Part shown: piece after piece, positions 23,212 through 32,141 of the stretch
How positions within the stretch are numbered: the first letter of the stretch is position 1
Layout of the letters: every line of letters begins with the position of its first letter
NCBI GenBank assembly: GCA_015501595.1
Contig: JADNRX010000018.1
Span: 308,592-372,591, forward strand
DNA: 64,000 nt
Source of the DNA: Hymenopellis radicata
Taxonomy: Eukaryota > Basidiomycota > Agaricomycetes > Agaricales > Physalacriaceae
Direction of reading: 5' to 3'
Translations under genes and position numbers: made by a program
The notes under the pieces: generated by a model
What the model was told of the DNA's origin: nothing
Databases searched by the model: none
Seen by the model: only the letters and a program-made list of their open reading frames with translations

Positions 23212-24498
23212 ACGATGGTGGAATAGAGTAAGGAAGTGCCAGGACTAATATATGGCATCGATCGAGTTCTTGGGTGCTCTTCTTGGGCCGTCAGTCAAGA
23301 AAATCGAAGTTTGAATGAATTCGTACTCTGAGGGTGGCTTTTATCGTACAATGTACAAGGTTGTATACTGGTACTATCTAAGTAGCTGTAGCTTCGTCCT
23401 GTCTGTTGTCCGACTTATGCGCTGCGAGATCGAGGTCGACTCCTTGTTGTCGCCGTCTAGGCGCACGCGTGCTCATCGATGATGTCGACAATAGGATGCC
23501 GCAGGAAGTATGTCTGACTGTGTCAACATCCCCGTGGACTTCGAATTTCAAGAGCTTAGAGAACGCAGAGCCTGGGAACTTTTGCGGGGGTGTTACTTTT
23601 ACAACCCGTCTTCACCCATAAATGCGTAACCATTTGCGTCCCCCCCACATCCCCTTTTGCTCTCATTCATGCCCCACAACTTTATCTTCATAGGAGTCGT
23701 GCTAGGACCGACGGCGTTGATGCACAATCTGGGGTTCTAGTTACAGGTACAGGTGTTTATTAATAGTTGCCATAACCCCAGCCAGCCAAATCTGAGAGGC
23801 AAAAACGTTAGCAGCTTGGTTCACGTTCATCCTGCTCTTTGTATCAGTAGCTTACCCATACCTCCAGGAGCGGGTGTAATCGCGTCAAGTGCATGTATCA
23901 GGAACAAAAACAGATCTACCCACAGCCACTTGTATAACCAGCGTACTTAGTACATGGTGTATGCAAGGCGGCAAGGCGGAAACTCAGAGCCTGAGGTGCG
24001 TGGCGTCGTCGTCAAGATTTCCTCATCCTCGTGCATTCAAATTTCAAACTGAGCGCAATTTCATAGCACGACTTCTCATCAATCATACATCTGTCGAAGC
24101 CGACAACCACATGTTTGCCTGTTCACTCACTACTCGTGCGACTGTTTTCCACTGGAATCTGTCAGACGCGATCCCGCCATCTTTGCGAATCAGCGGAAGA
24201 CGTGCCAGACTAGTGGCATCTGATAGTGCGATGTACTACATAATAGCAGGAAAAATGAGGCTTTCGGCATCTCCCAAAATCAGAGTTTAGCGGGTCAAAA
24301 GGCCGAAGCAAATCCGAAGCGGACATCTCCCAGGACCTGCTGTGTCCTGCAGGTTCGAAGGTACCACCGCAGTGGCGTTCAGGGTGCATGCCTTGCTCTC
24401 AGCCGTATGTATTTGGTATGTATAGAGCCACTATCGCATGGACCTGATGCTCGCGACTTCGCCCTTTCCCTTTCCCTCTTCGTCTTTCCTCTCCCGTC
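23212..24498. other. Intergenic stretch without recognisable gene
   Basis: Nothing with a conserved motif, repeat end or RNA structure was seen between the F-box gene and the membrane protein gene. Short open frames here lack fungal-like intron signals and family resemblance. Confidence 0.5.
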
Positions 24499-26226
24499 AT
24501 GGACAGAGCCAGCATTTTCCGGGTGATGTACGCAGCGCTGAAAATGTCGATGAGCCGCTACTTATTCATTTAACGTCTTGCACAGATCATTCACGCTGGC
24601 TGGTGGTGACATTTTCCAGACTATTCCCGGGACGTACAGGTTGTACAAGAAACAGTGGAAAGCGCGATCTATCAGTCCGATTTGTTTCTTGTACGCCATG
24701 GTCCGATAGTGAGCCCCCCGTTGAACTCACCCTCACGCGAATTGCTCACCGACGTTGCGGGGGCAGTCTTACCATAATATCCCTGGTGTCGAACGGTGTC
24801 GGTACGCAGCCATCTCATCGCCTCCTTCGTGTTCTTACTTGAGTTGAAAATAGGCTTCTTCGGCAAGACTTTCACAGACAAGACGTGTAAACCATTCTAC
24901 ATGCTGCCCAATGTTACAGCTAGTGAGCTCCTTTCCTGTGCGCCGTCACGTCGTTCTTTTTTCATCGTTAGTTTAGTGCTCGCCGGCATGGCCGTGCAAG
25001 GAATCATTTATATCAGGTTGATCAACACTATAGCAACGCGCGCCCTTAACTCTGTCTCACCCCGGCTCTAGGACTTGCGCGATCTCAGGACGTGATGTGT
25101 GGGTGACGAGGCTTCTTGGCCTATTGCTGCTGCTGAATCTCCCTGTATGAGACGATCCTTCGTGTAATCAGCTGTACTGACGAACGGTCTGTAGGTCCAA
25201 GTTTTCGGCATTGTGTATCACCGTGATGTGCGTACTACGTTCTCGGCCGCCCGTTCCCAGTCCATCAACTGATGTGCGCCCCGATATCTTCAGCCCTCGG
25301 TAATAAATGTAAGGTTTTCCAGCACGCGTCGTACCTCCCTCTGATTCTGATTCAGGGAAAGTATGTTGTCGTGAATTTCCAACCAAGCCTTTTTTCATTT
25401 AACGGATTTGCAGCTGCAAAGGGAAGGTCCTTGTCCCAGGCGAAGTACGAACCCCATGCTCATCATGATCCTGGGATGTCGAATTGACGCGCTGTTTAGC
25501 CCGACTGGAACATTGTATACTATCTTGCGCACATGGTTTTTGACTGGGTCGCCTGCTGCACCGCGACGTTCTGGCTTGTGTGGGCTTCTCGAAGTCATAA
25601 TACATTGCAAGTGCCCTCCGCGCCCATCATTTCTCCTCGTTCTCACGATGCCGCCCGTTCTAGCAACATACCGAAATTCATGCAGAGAGTTCTACGTCAG
25701 GGTCTCCTGTACACCGTCGCGGTTTCTTTCGCGAATCTGTCAGTTTTCCTGCGATTATATTGTCAGAGTACTTATATACTCTCTACCAGCTGGGTCGTGT
25801 TAGAGTTCACCGCGGTCATAACAACCGGCGTTGGCGCCACTCTACCCCTAGCAGTAGTTCTCATCAGTAAGACCTCTTCTCGAGCTACTACTACACCAGC
25901 CTAACAAATGCACAGGCGCCCAACACCTCGTCCTCGGCACCCAACGGCCCCACTCGGACCACCCGTCCTCCAGCGAGGCACTATCAGCCGCCCGCGATCG
26001 CTCGCGCTCCTTTGGCCTCAACAGCGCGCGCACGCCGGGCTTCCCCGCCTTTGCGCACGGCTCAAGCCGGAACCTCACGGACATCGAGCTCCAATCCAGC
26101 GGCATCTACGTGCTCAACGAGACCTACGCACACACGAGTCCGCCAGGCACCCCGAGAAGCGCGGTCAAGTTCGACGCACAGCGGCATCCGTATTATGACG
26201 CTACGCCACAGCATAAGACTGTGTGA
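24499..26226 (+). CDS. Multi-pass membrane protein of an Agaricomycete-specific family
   Basis: The model starts MDRASIFRV at 24499. A 5' splice into SFTLAGGDIFQTIPGTY is followed by RLYKKQWKARSISPICFLYAMVRY-LTIISLVSNGVG, GFFGKTFTDKTC, MLAGMAVQGIIYIRTCAISGRD and VWVTRLLGLLLLLNLP. The middle exons near 25230-25530 are uncertain. The gene ends with HMVFDWVACCTATFWLV, FMQRVLRQGLLYTVAVSFANLSVFLRLY, then a spliced tail AQHLVLGTQRPHS to the stop at 26224-26226. Six to seven hydrophobic segments, a cysteine-containing loop and a cytosolic-looking Ser/Pro tail fit the DUF6533/6534-like seven-helix proteins of mushrooms. Function unknown. Exon borders were chosen by frame continuity. Confidence 0.65.
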
Positions 26227-26589
26227 ATTCGTGTGGATTGGTTTGTGGGATATGGAGTGTGGGGGTCGGGAAGGTGAGTTTCGGAGCCAAAAGCAGACAA
26301 GTTGCGAGGACAACACTTCAGTCGAATAGTGGTTCATGATGCAGAAAATGGTTGACGCAGAAAATGGTTGACGAGTGAAGGTGTACCAGTATTGTTGTAA
26401 TCTGATGGCTGTTGAATGACTGGAAGCTGCTGGCGCGGCGTTAGAACCTTTCGGAGATGTTAACATTGCACGCCGCCTACATCGACGATATTTCCCGGCC
26501 TATCAACATGGCTCATGAGTATTAACAAACCCGTGAATTTGATCCTACAAATACAGCATATAACCCGCTTCATGACGTCTCATCAGTAC
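26227..26589. other. Tail-to-tail intergenic spacer
   Basis: The membrane protein gene (plus) and the coiled-coil gene (minus) converge here. The spacer holds a short direct duplication AAAATGGTTGACG(A/C)AG near 26345-26372 and no gene. The last 70 bases before 26589 are AT-rich, consistent with 3' untranslated sequence. Confidence 0.5.
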
Positions 26590-28482
26590 TCAATAAGTCT
26601 CATCTTCATCCCCAACCTCAAGCTCACTCGCAACCTCATCGATCTCCTCCTGCTCATCCCCCACAAAAATATCCTCATCCCACATTTCATGCTCCTCTTC
26701 CTCCTCCCAACCACATTCACGCAACACCGACGCCAGAGCCTCACACACCACAATGACCGTATCTCTCATATACCCTCTCAGCTCTTCATCAATAACACTA
26801 ACCAACCCCAAGTCCCACCCCTCCACCCGGAAAAGACGCCACATCCTCAGCAGCCTTTCCCTATACACCGCCTCCGAGCTGTACTTTTCGACATTCGCGC
26901 AAAACGCCTTGACGGCGTCGACATTGACCATATCCAGCGTCAGGTCCAGCGGGTTGGTGAGGACGGGCCACGGGACGCTGTTCACAGTGAGCGGCACCTC
27001 CAAGGAGAATTGGGACGGGGAGAAATCCTCGACCATGGATGTGATGCGCGCTTGCGCCATCATGTCGAACCACGCCCCGCCAGCCGCCGCGACCGAGTTC
27101 ATGTCCAGGATTCGGCGCTGCGCCTCTTGCTTCAGCGTTGCCTGAGCCCACGCCCGGAGCGCCAGATCCTCCGCGTCTTCATCATCAGAGTCCTCGGTCG
27201 GCGAAGGCGGGCGACTCGGCGCCACGTCACTGTGCTCCGATGCAGTGTCGTTAACTGTCTGGGAAGCAGAGTTGTCGGAATCTCCGCCTTCCGCGTCATC
27301 GAGTGCCATCTGCAGAGCGTAGATCGCATCTTCAGCCTTTTCCCTCGTCAGGCGATGGCGTTGGCGCTCCAATTCGTGGTTATGGACGGTTTCCTTCAAC
27401 CGCAGCTTCAAGGCACGCAGCTCCTCCTTTTGCTCCATCGCAAAAAGCAAGTTGTCGTGCGCCCGTCTCGCTTCCTCTCTTTCTTTCGCATGTACCACCT
27501 CCAGCTGTGCAGCCAATTCCGCATTCTTCGCTTCTAGGCACGCCTTCTCTTCGGCGGCTTGTTGGAGTAGGGTAGACAGCTGAGCTTCGAGGGATTTCGT
27601 GCATTTCGCAGCGAGTTCTTCCATCGTCTTGTCCCCTGAACCAGGCCGCGCCCCGTTTGTAAGCTGCCCGTGAGCGATTGGTGGCGGTGTTTGATCACGG
27701 CGAACGTGCACATCTTTCTCTCCCGACGCGAGCGTGGCGGCTCCTTCCGCCGGATCGTCCACGACGGGGTGCAACGAATTTTCCGCGAGAGCTTTGAGTC
27801 GAGCTTGGAGAGCCGTCTCCTCCAGCTGCCAGCTGGTCGGGGCGTCCTTGAAGATATCCCGCAGGGTTACGGTACGACGACTCTTTTTAGGTGGTACGTA
27901 GCCCTTGCAAGGGTAATTGCCTCGAGGCCAAGATCGGAATCTTTCGACGTGGTTGTGTGGCATGGGAGGAGACGCAGAAGCATCCTCTCGGGTCGGATTC
28001 GAAGACTGGATCCTGGACGTGTCAATATTGCTATCGCGTCTATTCCGAGAGTCGATCGTTTCATTGTCCTGGCATTTAGAAGCGTGCTGTTGGAGAGGGG
28101 CTATGGGTCCTTGTCCATCGCCAGCACGTATATGAGGCGGTAAATACGCTTTGGGTGGCGGAGAAGGATACTCTTTGGGCGGCGGAGAAGAGTGCTCGGA
28201 TCCCACAACAATTTGGAGACGAAGGGACATCAAAGAAGCACTATCAGTCGTAGCTGATGTCGGGGAAGCGCGCGTTAGAGGGTTGGCGCCTGAAAGAGCC
28301 GGCGAAGTAGTTATGGACGAGGGAGCAGGATACGGGGAACCAGAAACATATGCCGCGCTGGAAGGACTGGAAGCATCGGCGGCTTCCAGTGGCGTATCCC
28401 TTTCAGCACAGACGATCTGAACAAAAAGGTTTCTTTCTTTCAGTGACGCAAAGGAGACAGAGACGTTGGCGGGTACCTTCAT
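26590..28482 (-). CDS. Coiled-coil protein of unknown function
   Basis: A single uninterrupted frame of 630 residues starts MKVPANVSVSF at 28482. The N-terminal half is Pro/Ser-rich and includes a duplicated SSPPPKEYPSPPPKAYLPP stretch. Residues about 270-390 form a charged coiled coil (EELAAKCTKSLEAQL.. to REKAEDAIYALQ). An acidic linker (PTEDSDDEDAEDLAL) follows, then a conserved-looking domain FSPSQFSLEVPLTVNSVPWP near residue 480, and an acidic C terminus. I recall related Agaricomycete proteins with the VPLTVNSVPWP motif, often without assigned function. No transmembrane segment or signal peptide. Family members may carry a degenerate DnaJ-like C terminus; here the HPD is absent. Confidence 0.72.
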   Translation of the reverse strand: MKVPANVSVSFASLKERNLFVQIVCAERDTPLEAADASSPSSAAYVSGSPYPAPSSITTSPALSGANPLTRASPTSATTDSASLMSLRLQIVVGSEHSSPPPKEYPSPPPKAYLPPHIRAGDGQGPIAPLQQHASKCQDNETIDSRNRRDSNIDTSRIQSSNPTREDASASPPMPHNHVERFRSWPRGNYPCKGYVPPKKSRRTVTLRDIFKDAPTSWQLEETALQARLKALAENSLHPVVDDPAEGAATLASGEKDVHVRRDQTPPPIAHGQLTNGARPGSGDKTMEELAAKCTKSLEAQLSTLLQQAAEEKACLEAKNAELAAQLEVVHAKEREEARRAHDNLLFAMEQKEELRALKLRLKETVHNHELERQRHRLTREKAEDAIYALQMALDDAEGGDSDNSASQTVNDTASEHSDVAPSRPPSPTEDSDDEDAEDLALRAWAQATLKQEAQRRILDMNSVAAAGGAWFDMMAQARITSMVEDFSPSQFSLEVPLTVNSVPWPVLTNPLDLTLDMVNVDAVKAFCANVEKYSSEAVYRERLLRMWRLFRVEGWDLGLVSVIDEELRGYMRDTVIVVCEALASVLRECGWEEEEEHEMWDEDIFVGDEQEEIDEVASELEVGDEDETY

Positions 28483-29126
28483 AGTAGCAGAAGAACCTGC
28501 CCCTACGCCCTCTATTGTGAGAATGATCAGACAACGACGAGTATTGATTTGCGCGAAGAAGTTGCTTCGATTGTTGTCCTGGTGATGAACTGGAAGTTAA
28601 GAGACACTCGGGGGACGTCAAGAAGCCTAGCTTACCCAAAAATCGCGCGATACAATGGCGAGTTGATGGGTGTAAGAAAGAGAAGTGTTCAGGCCTTTGT
28701 AGTCTAGCAGCGCGAATGGTCTTTTGTCCGACCCTGGAGGTCACGGTACCGTACAAAGCGAGCGCATTCGCTTGAACGAGGGCAACAGCCTGCCCAGTAT
28801 TTACTTGAGCAATGTCAAGGACAGAAGATGGCGGAGAAGGATACTAAGAGTCGTGTGAAGACAACGGAATGAGGATTTCGTACTACAGTTACCTGGTTAC
28901 TGCGATGAATAAATCCATTTACAGTCAGATCCGGAAATTTGTCCGTTCAACATGTCAAGGCGTGTACGGTCTCAGCGCTCGTTGGGCGATGGGTGGTGGA
29001 AGTCGACGAAGGAAAGAGTGGTGATGGTAAGGTATCAAAGTTGTTTTAGACTCAGCGATTCCGATCACCCGGCTTGTGTATCGACCTTGAAATTCACAAT
29101 TTCGCAGACTTGACAAGCACATATAT
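28483..29126. other. Intergenic, upstream of coiled-coil gene
   Basis: This 644-base spacer separates the 5' end of the coiled-coil gene from the 3' end of the methyltransferase gene, both on the minus strand. It should contain the promoter of the former. No TATA-like box or repeat stands out. Confidence 0.4.
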
Positions 29127-29798
29127 CTACGCGTTATCCACACTCTGTTTGACAGCCATAATCCAATGAAACTTTTCATCAAATGGCCCAACCTTCTCGA
29201 TAGCGACCTCATCCTCAACAACCTTCAAACCGTCCCCATTATTCTTAAGAATATCCCTATTCCCATCCACTCCAAGCCTACTAGAGAACATCGTCACGCC
29301 CATCCAGTCCTCTTGCACCGTATCCCCCTCCTTCTCGTTACCGTTTAGATTCAATAACATCCAGCCGCCCTTCTTTAACCACGTCTTGATCTTCCCAACC
29401 ATCATGCCCTGCTCGTCTCTTGGCAGGTGAAAGATAGAGTAGAACGCTACGACGGCGTCGAAGCTCTCGGGCTCAAAGGTGAGCGACATCATATCCCCGT
29501 GGACCAAAGTAGCTTGCGGGATATGCTCTTTTGCGAGGGCGAGTTGAGAGGCAGAGATGTCGACGCCTGTAACGGCGAGTCCTGCCTTGATGAGCGTTTG
29601 CGTACTGGGCACGCCAGCGCCGCATCCCAGTTCGAGGACTTTTGCGCCGGGTGGGAGTAGCGCGAGGAGCTTCTCGATGTAAGCAGCTCGTGTGGTAGTC
29701 GGTCTGGGAGAAGACCATGCAAGGTATTGCGATGCAATCTGGTCGTAGCCTTTCTCGACGACGCCTTTCGGGTCCGCAATATGGGTAGAGGACGCCAT
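29127..29798 (-). CDS. Class I SAM-dependent methyltransferase
   Basis: An intronless frame of 223 residues starting MASSTHIADPKG. The Rossmann-fold SAM-binding motifs are clear: VLELGCGAGVP (motif I, about residue 54), VTGVDISASQLALAK (post I), HGDMMSLTFEPESFDAVVAFYSIFHL (motifs II-III) and WLKKGGWMLLNL. This matches the small methyltransferase type 11/25 family found widely in fungi and bacteria; substrate unknown. The start is supported by good family-like spacing (about 50 residues) to motif I and by the following gene lying only 162 bases upstream. It probably acts in the cytosol on a small molecule. Confidence 0.88.
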   Translation of the reverse strand: MASSTHIADPKGVVEKGYDQIASQYLAWSSPRPTTTRAAYIEKLLALLPPGAKVLELGCGAGVPSTQTLIKAGLAVTGVDISASQLALAKEHIPQATLVHGDMMSLTFEPESFDAVVAFYSIFHLPRDEQGMMVGKIKTWLKKGGWMLLNLNGNEKEGDTVQEDWMGVTMFSSRLGVDGNRDILKNNGDGLKVVEDEVAIEKVGPFDEKFHWIMAVKQSVDNA

Positions 29799-29960
29799 CG
29801 TGGGGAGATAGAAGCGTTATCAGACACTAAAGAGAGAGGATCAGTTACGATGCTTGTCAACTTGTGGTCAGCCGACAATGGATGTTCACTCTGAGAGACG
29901 GATCATGGCAGAGCATAACATACGACATGTACAAGAATACAGAGACAGTAATGCATATGG

Positions 29961-30553
29961 TCACTCTGTATCAACAACGGCGGTCTGTAAACCCTACAAT
30001 AACAGTGTCAGTCAAAATCCAAGAGCAATCCAAAGCCACACACCTTGAAAGTCGTAACGGGAACGTATGACGCATATGTATAGAGCTTTTCCCTTGCGCC
30101 CTCGTCGTCGTTACGTTTCCCTACAAAAAAGATAAGCCATCGCCCTCGCCAACACCACCGAGCACTCACTCTCAAGCTTTAGCCGCATCCTGTGGGGCAC
30201 AGACTTGATACCCCGAGACCACACCTCCTGGTTCAACTCTGGGTCGAGCCACACGTCCTGTGTCCCCATCGCCTTTTGCGCAAAGGCCACGATCGACTTG
30301 ACGGCCCACGGTGCCCGCTTCTTGAACGAACGTCCGTGCACCAGCTTGTGGAGGTGGATGGTGTATTCCCTCGTCACGACATCTTGCAGCGCTGAGCGCT
30401 TTCCAGTCTACTATATAGTCCATCATGAATCAATACACGAAATAATATTAACTGCAAATTCGAGATAGCAAATGCACCTTTTTGGCGGTGACCTGGGCAG
30501 AGCAGATAAGGTCAGCATGCTACCGACGGCGAGCAACAGGACGGGCGCACCAT
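29961..30553 (-). CDS. RPL31: 60S ribosomal protein eL31
   Basis: Five exons on the minus strand: 30551-30553 (ATG alone), 30478-30492, 30170-30407, 30044-30120 and 29961-29993, giving 121 residues. The spliced protein reads [40 protein letters not shown], then [58 protein letters not shown] and [10 protein letters not shown]. This is a full-length eL31 of the large ribosomal subunit, near the peptide exit tunnel. Splitting the gene right after ATG is frequent in fungal ribosomal protein genes, and the only frame-consistent 5' exon here follows that rule. Product identity is near certain; the first two exons are inferred. Confidence 0.93.
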
Positions 30554-30671
30554 TTTTGAGGATTCTTGAGGGCGGTGAGTAGAGATCAATATTTGGCTGG
30601 CTTGAACTTTATTTTTCGGCATCTCTCGGCTAGGATTTGCCCGTACTCAGTCTTTGACTTTTTGGCAACGG

Positions 30672-30705
30672 CACGTGCATCCCAAAATGGAAATTATTGC
30701 ACGTG
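30672..30705. promoter_or_regulatory. Two CACGTG sites upstream of eL31
   Basis: CACGTG palindromes at 30672-30677 and 30700-30705, about 120-150 bases upstream of the eL31 start codon. This hexamer is the binding site of fungal bHLH factors (Cbf1/Pho4 type). Role in this gene is inferred from position only. Confidence 0.4.
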
Positions 30706-30813
30706 ACACGGCCGCCCGAGGAAATGAGCCGCTCAGCCGCCTCCCGCCCTGGCGGAATCACATGTTCGTTGTACAAAGCAACACAATCGGCTCATGACCT
30801 ATGTCTGTGGATA

Positions 30814-30858
30814 GCTAACTCCCGATTTGGACTTAGCTAATCCTAATCGGGAGTTAGC
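30814..30858. repeat. 14-base inverted repeat
   Basis: GCTAACTCCCGATT (30814-30827) is the exact inverse of AATCGGGAGTTAGC (30845-30858), with a 17-base loop. It marks the boundary between the eL31 promoter and the repeat-rich region. It could be a remnant of a small foldback element. Confidence 0.7.
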
Positions 30859-30889
30859 AGCCGTGATGCCGATGACCTCGTTCTTGACC

Positions 30890-31040
30890 AGCGACGCGCT
30901 GGTTGAGGACCCCAGTGCCCTCATTGTCCAAGATCCTACCATTTTAGATGTCTGGGAATTGATGGGTGTCATTTCCGGGCGCGCGCGATGCCTCGTTCAG
31001 GCTCCAGACCGTCACATCAGGAAATGCCCTATTGCGTTTA
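30890..31040. repeat. Isolated copy of the 152-base minisatellite unit
   Basis: The stretch around TTTTAGATGTCTGGGAATTGATGGG and CGCGCGATGCCTCGTTCAGGCTCCAGAC matches the unit repeated at 36010-36900. It is followed (31040-31330) by AT-rich DNA with many short CTTAAGAC/CAAGACAT motifs and no gene. Confidence 0.7.
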
Positions 31041-31370
31041 AGCATCCCAAGTCTGATGTCTCCGTAACGTCAAACTTAAGGCTGCAAAAGTGACTTGAAG
31101 CTCTCAAGGTGTCTCAAAGCTAGTGTATCATTGCATAGAACTTAAGACAGCTAAAGGCAGCAAAAGTCATCTAAAGATAACTTTAAGCACAGGCTTAGAA
31201 CACATCCATCCCCATACAACTCAAGACTTGAAGCATCACAACACTCAACTCAAGACATCTAAAGACCGCTCGAGGCAACTTCATGCACACACTACGAATA
31301 CATCTATCCTTAGACAGCTTATGACTTAAAGGTCCCAGCAATCTCAATCACACACTCCATTCAAGAATGT

Positions 31371-31815
31371 TCAACAAGGATTCATTGATTTATATATATA
31401 TACTAAGCTAAATAAACAGTCTGGTAAGAAAGCACTAAAAATGCGGACTAGGAGTAGTAGATGCATGGACCACTGTCCGTACGCGACGAATGACGACAAG
31501 CTGGGATCAGGTTCAGACTTCTCGGGGAAGTCAGCTTTTGTGGTACCATACCCGAGAGCAGCCGCTGTGGTATCGTTGATGAGGCGGCGGACGATGAGAC
31601 CGGCAATGGAAGCGGCGTCCATCCCTGCTCGTCGCTGGATGTCGGTACCATCCGGGAACAGCAATGACAATATCTGTTACGCCGTTCTCAACCTCATTGT
31701 CCACGATGTTGCGTAGCTTAGCAAGATATATCGCGACAAGCAGAGAAAAATTTGGGATATTCACCAACCTAGTTAACCTGCAGAGAATCAGTTTCTGCTC
31801 ATTTTGACAGCACAA
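31371..31815 (-). pseudogene. Hsp110/Hsp70-family chaperone fragment
   Basis: Minus-strand frames give LAKLRNIVDNEVENGVTDIVIAVPG, then after a frameshift TDIQRRAGMDAASIAGLIVRRLINDTTAAALGYGTTKADFPE. This is the ATPase-domain segment around the second nucleotide-binding region, and the LINDTTA..ALGYG wording is closer to Hsp110 (Sse1-type) than to canonical Hsp70. Only about 100 residues remain and frames are shifted, so it cannot be functional. Confidence 0.78.
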
Positions 31816-31844
31816 CAGCTGACCTCGACACCAACCGAGCCCTG

Positions 31845-32141
31845 GACGTCGGATTGTGAAGCCAGGCTTGGCGTCGAGCTGGGAGAGGTTGTCAAGGCAT
31901 GAGAGGCGGATGTCGATAACGGTATCGCGGTCGGTGATGAGCTCTCAGAGGCCAATGTGGTTCCTCAGCGCGGTGAGCCAAAACTCGGGGATGGTCGATG
32001 CGGCGGTCGAGTTTTTGGAACCTCGTCGTCCTGTGCAGACTGCTTCGCGCGCGCTTCGATCTCCTCCGTCGTCGGCGCCACCGCACCAGACAGAATCGCA
32101 TTCCGACTCTCATACAGAGGCGCCTGCAGATCGTTGCACTG
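31845..32141 (-). pseudogene. NAP1-like histone chaperone fragment
   Basis: Minus-strand translation gives LQAPLYESRNAILSGAV then PTTEEIEARAKQSAQDDE, and in another frame PEFWLTALRNHIGL, a TGA stop, ELITDRD and LDAKPGFTI. This order is the central part of nucleosome assembly protein 1 (the PEFW and NH..L..LI.DRD motifs). Stops and frameshifts show decay. It directly adjoins the Hsp110-like fragment in the same orientation. Confidence 0.72.

Noticed and set aside
26515..27537. 340-codon plus-strand frame
   Set aside because: Antisense to the 630-residue coiled-coil gene; its composition reflects the complementary strand and it has no motif.
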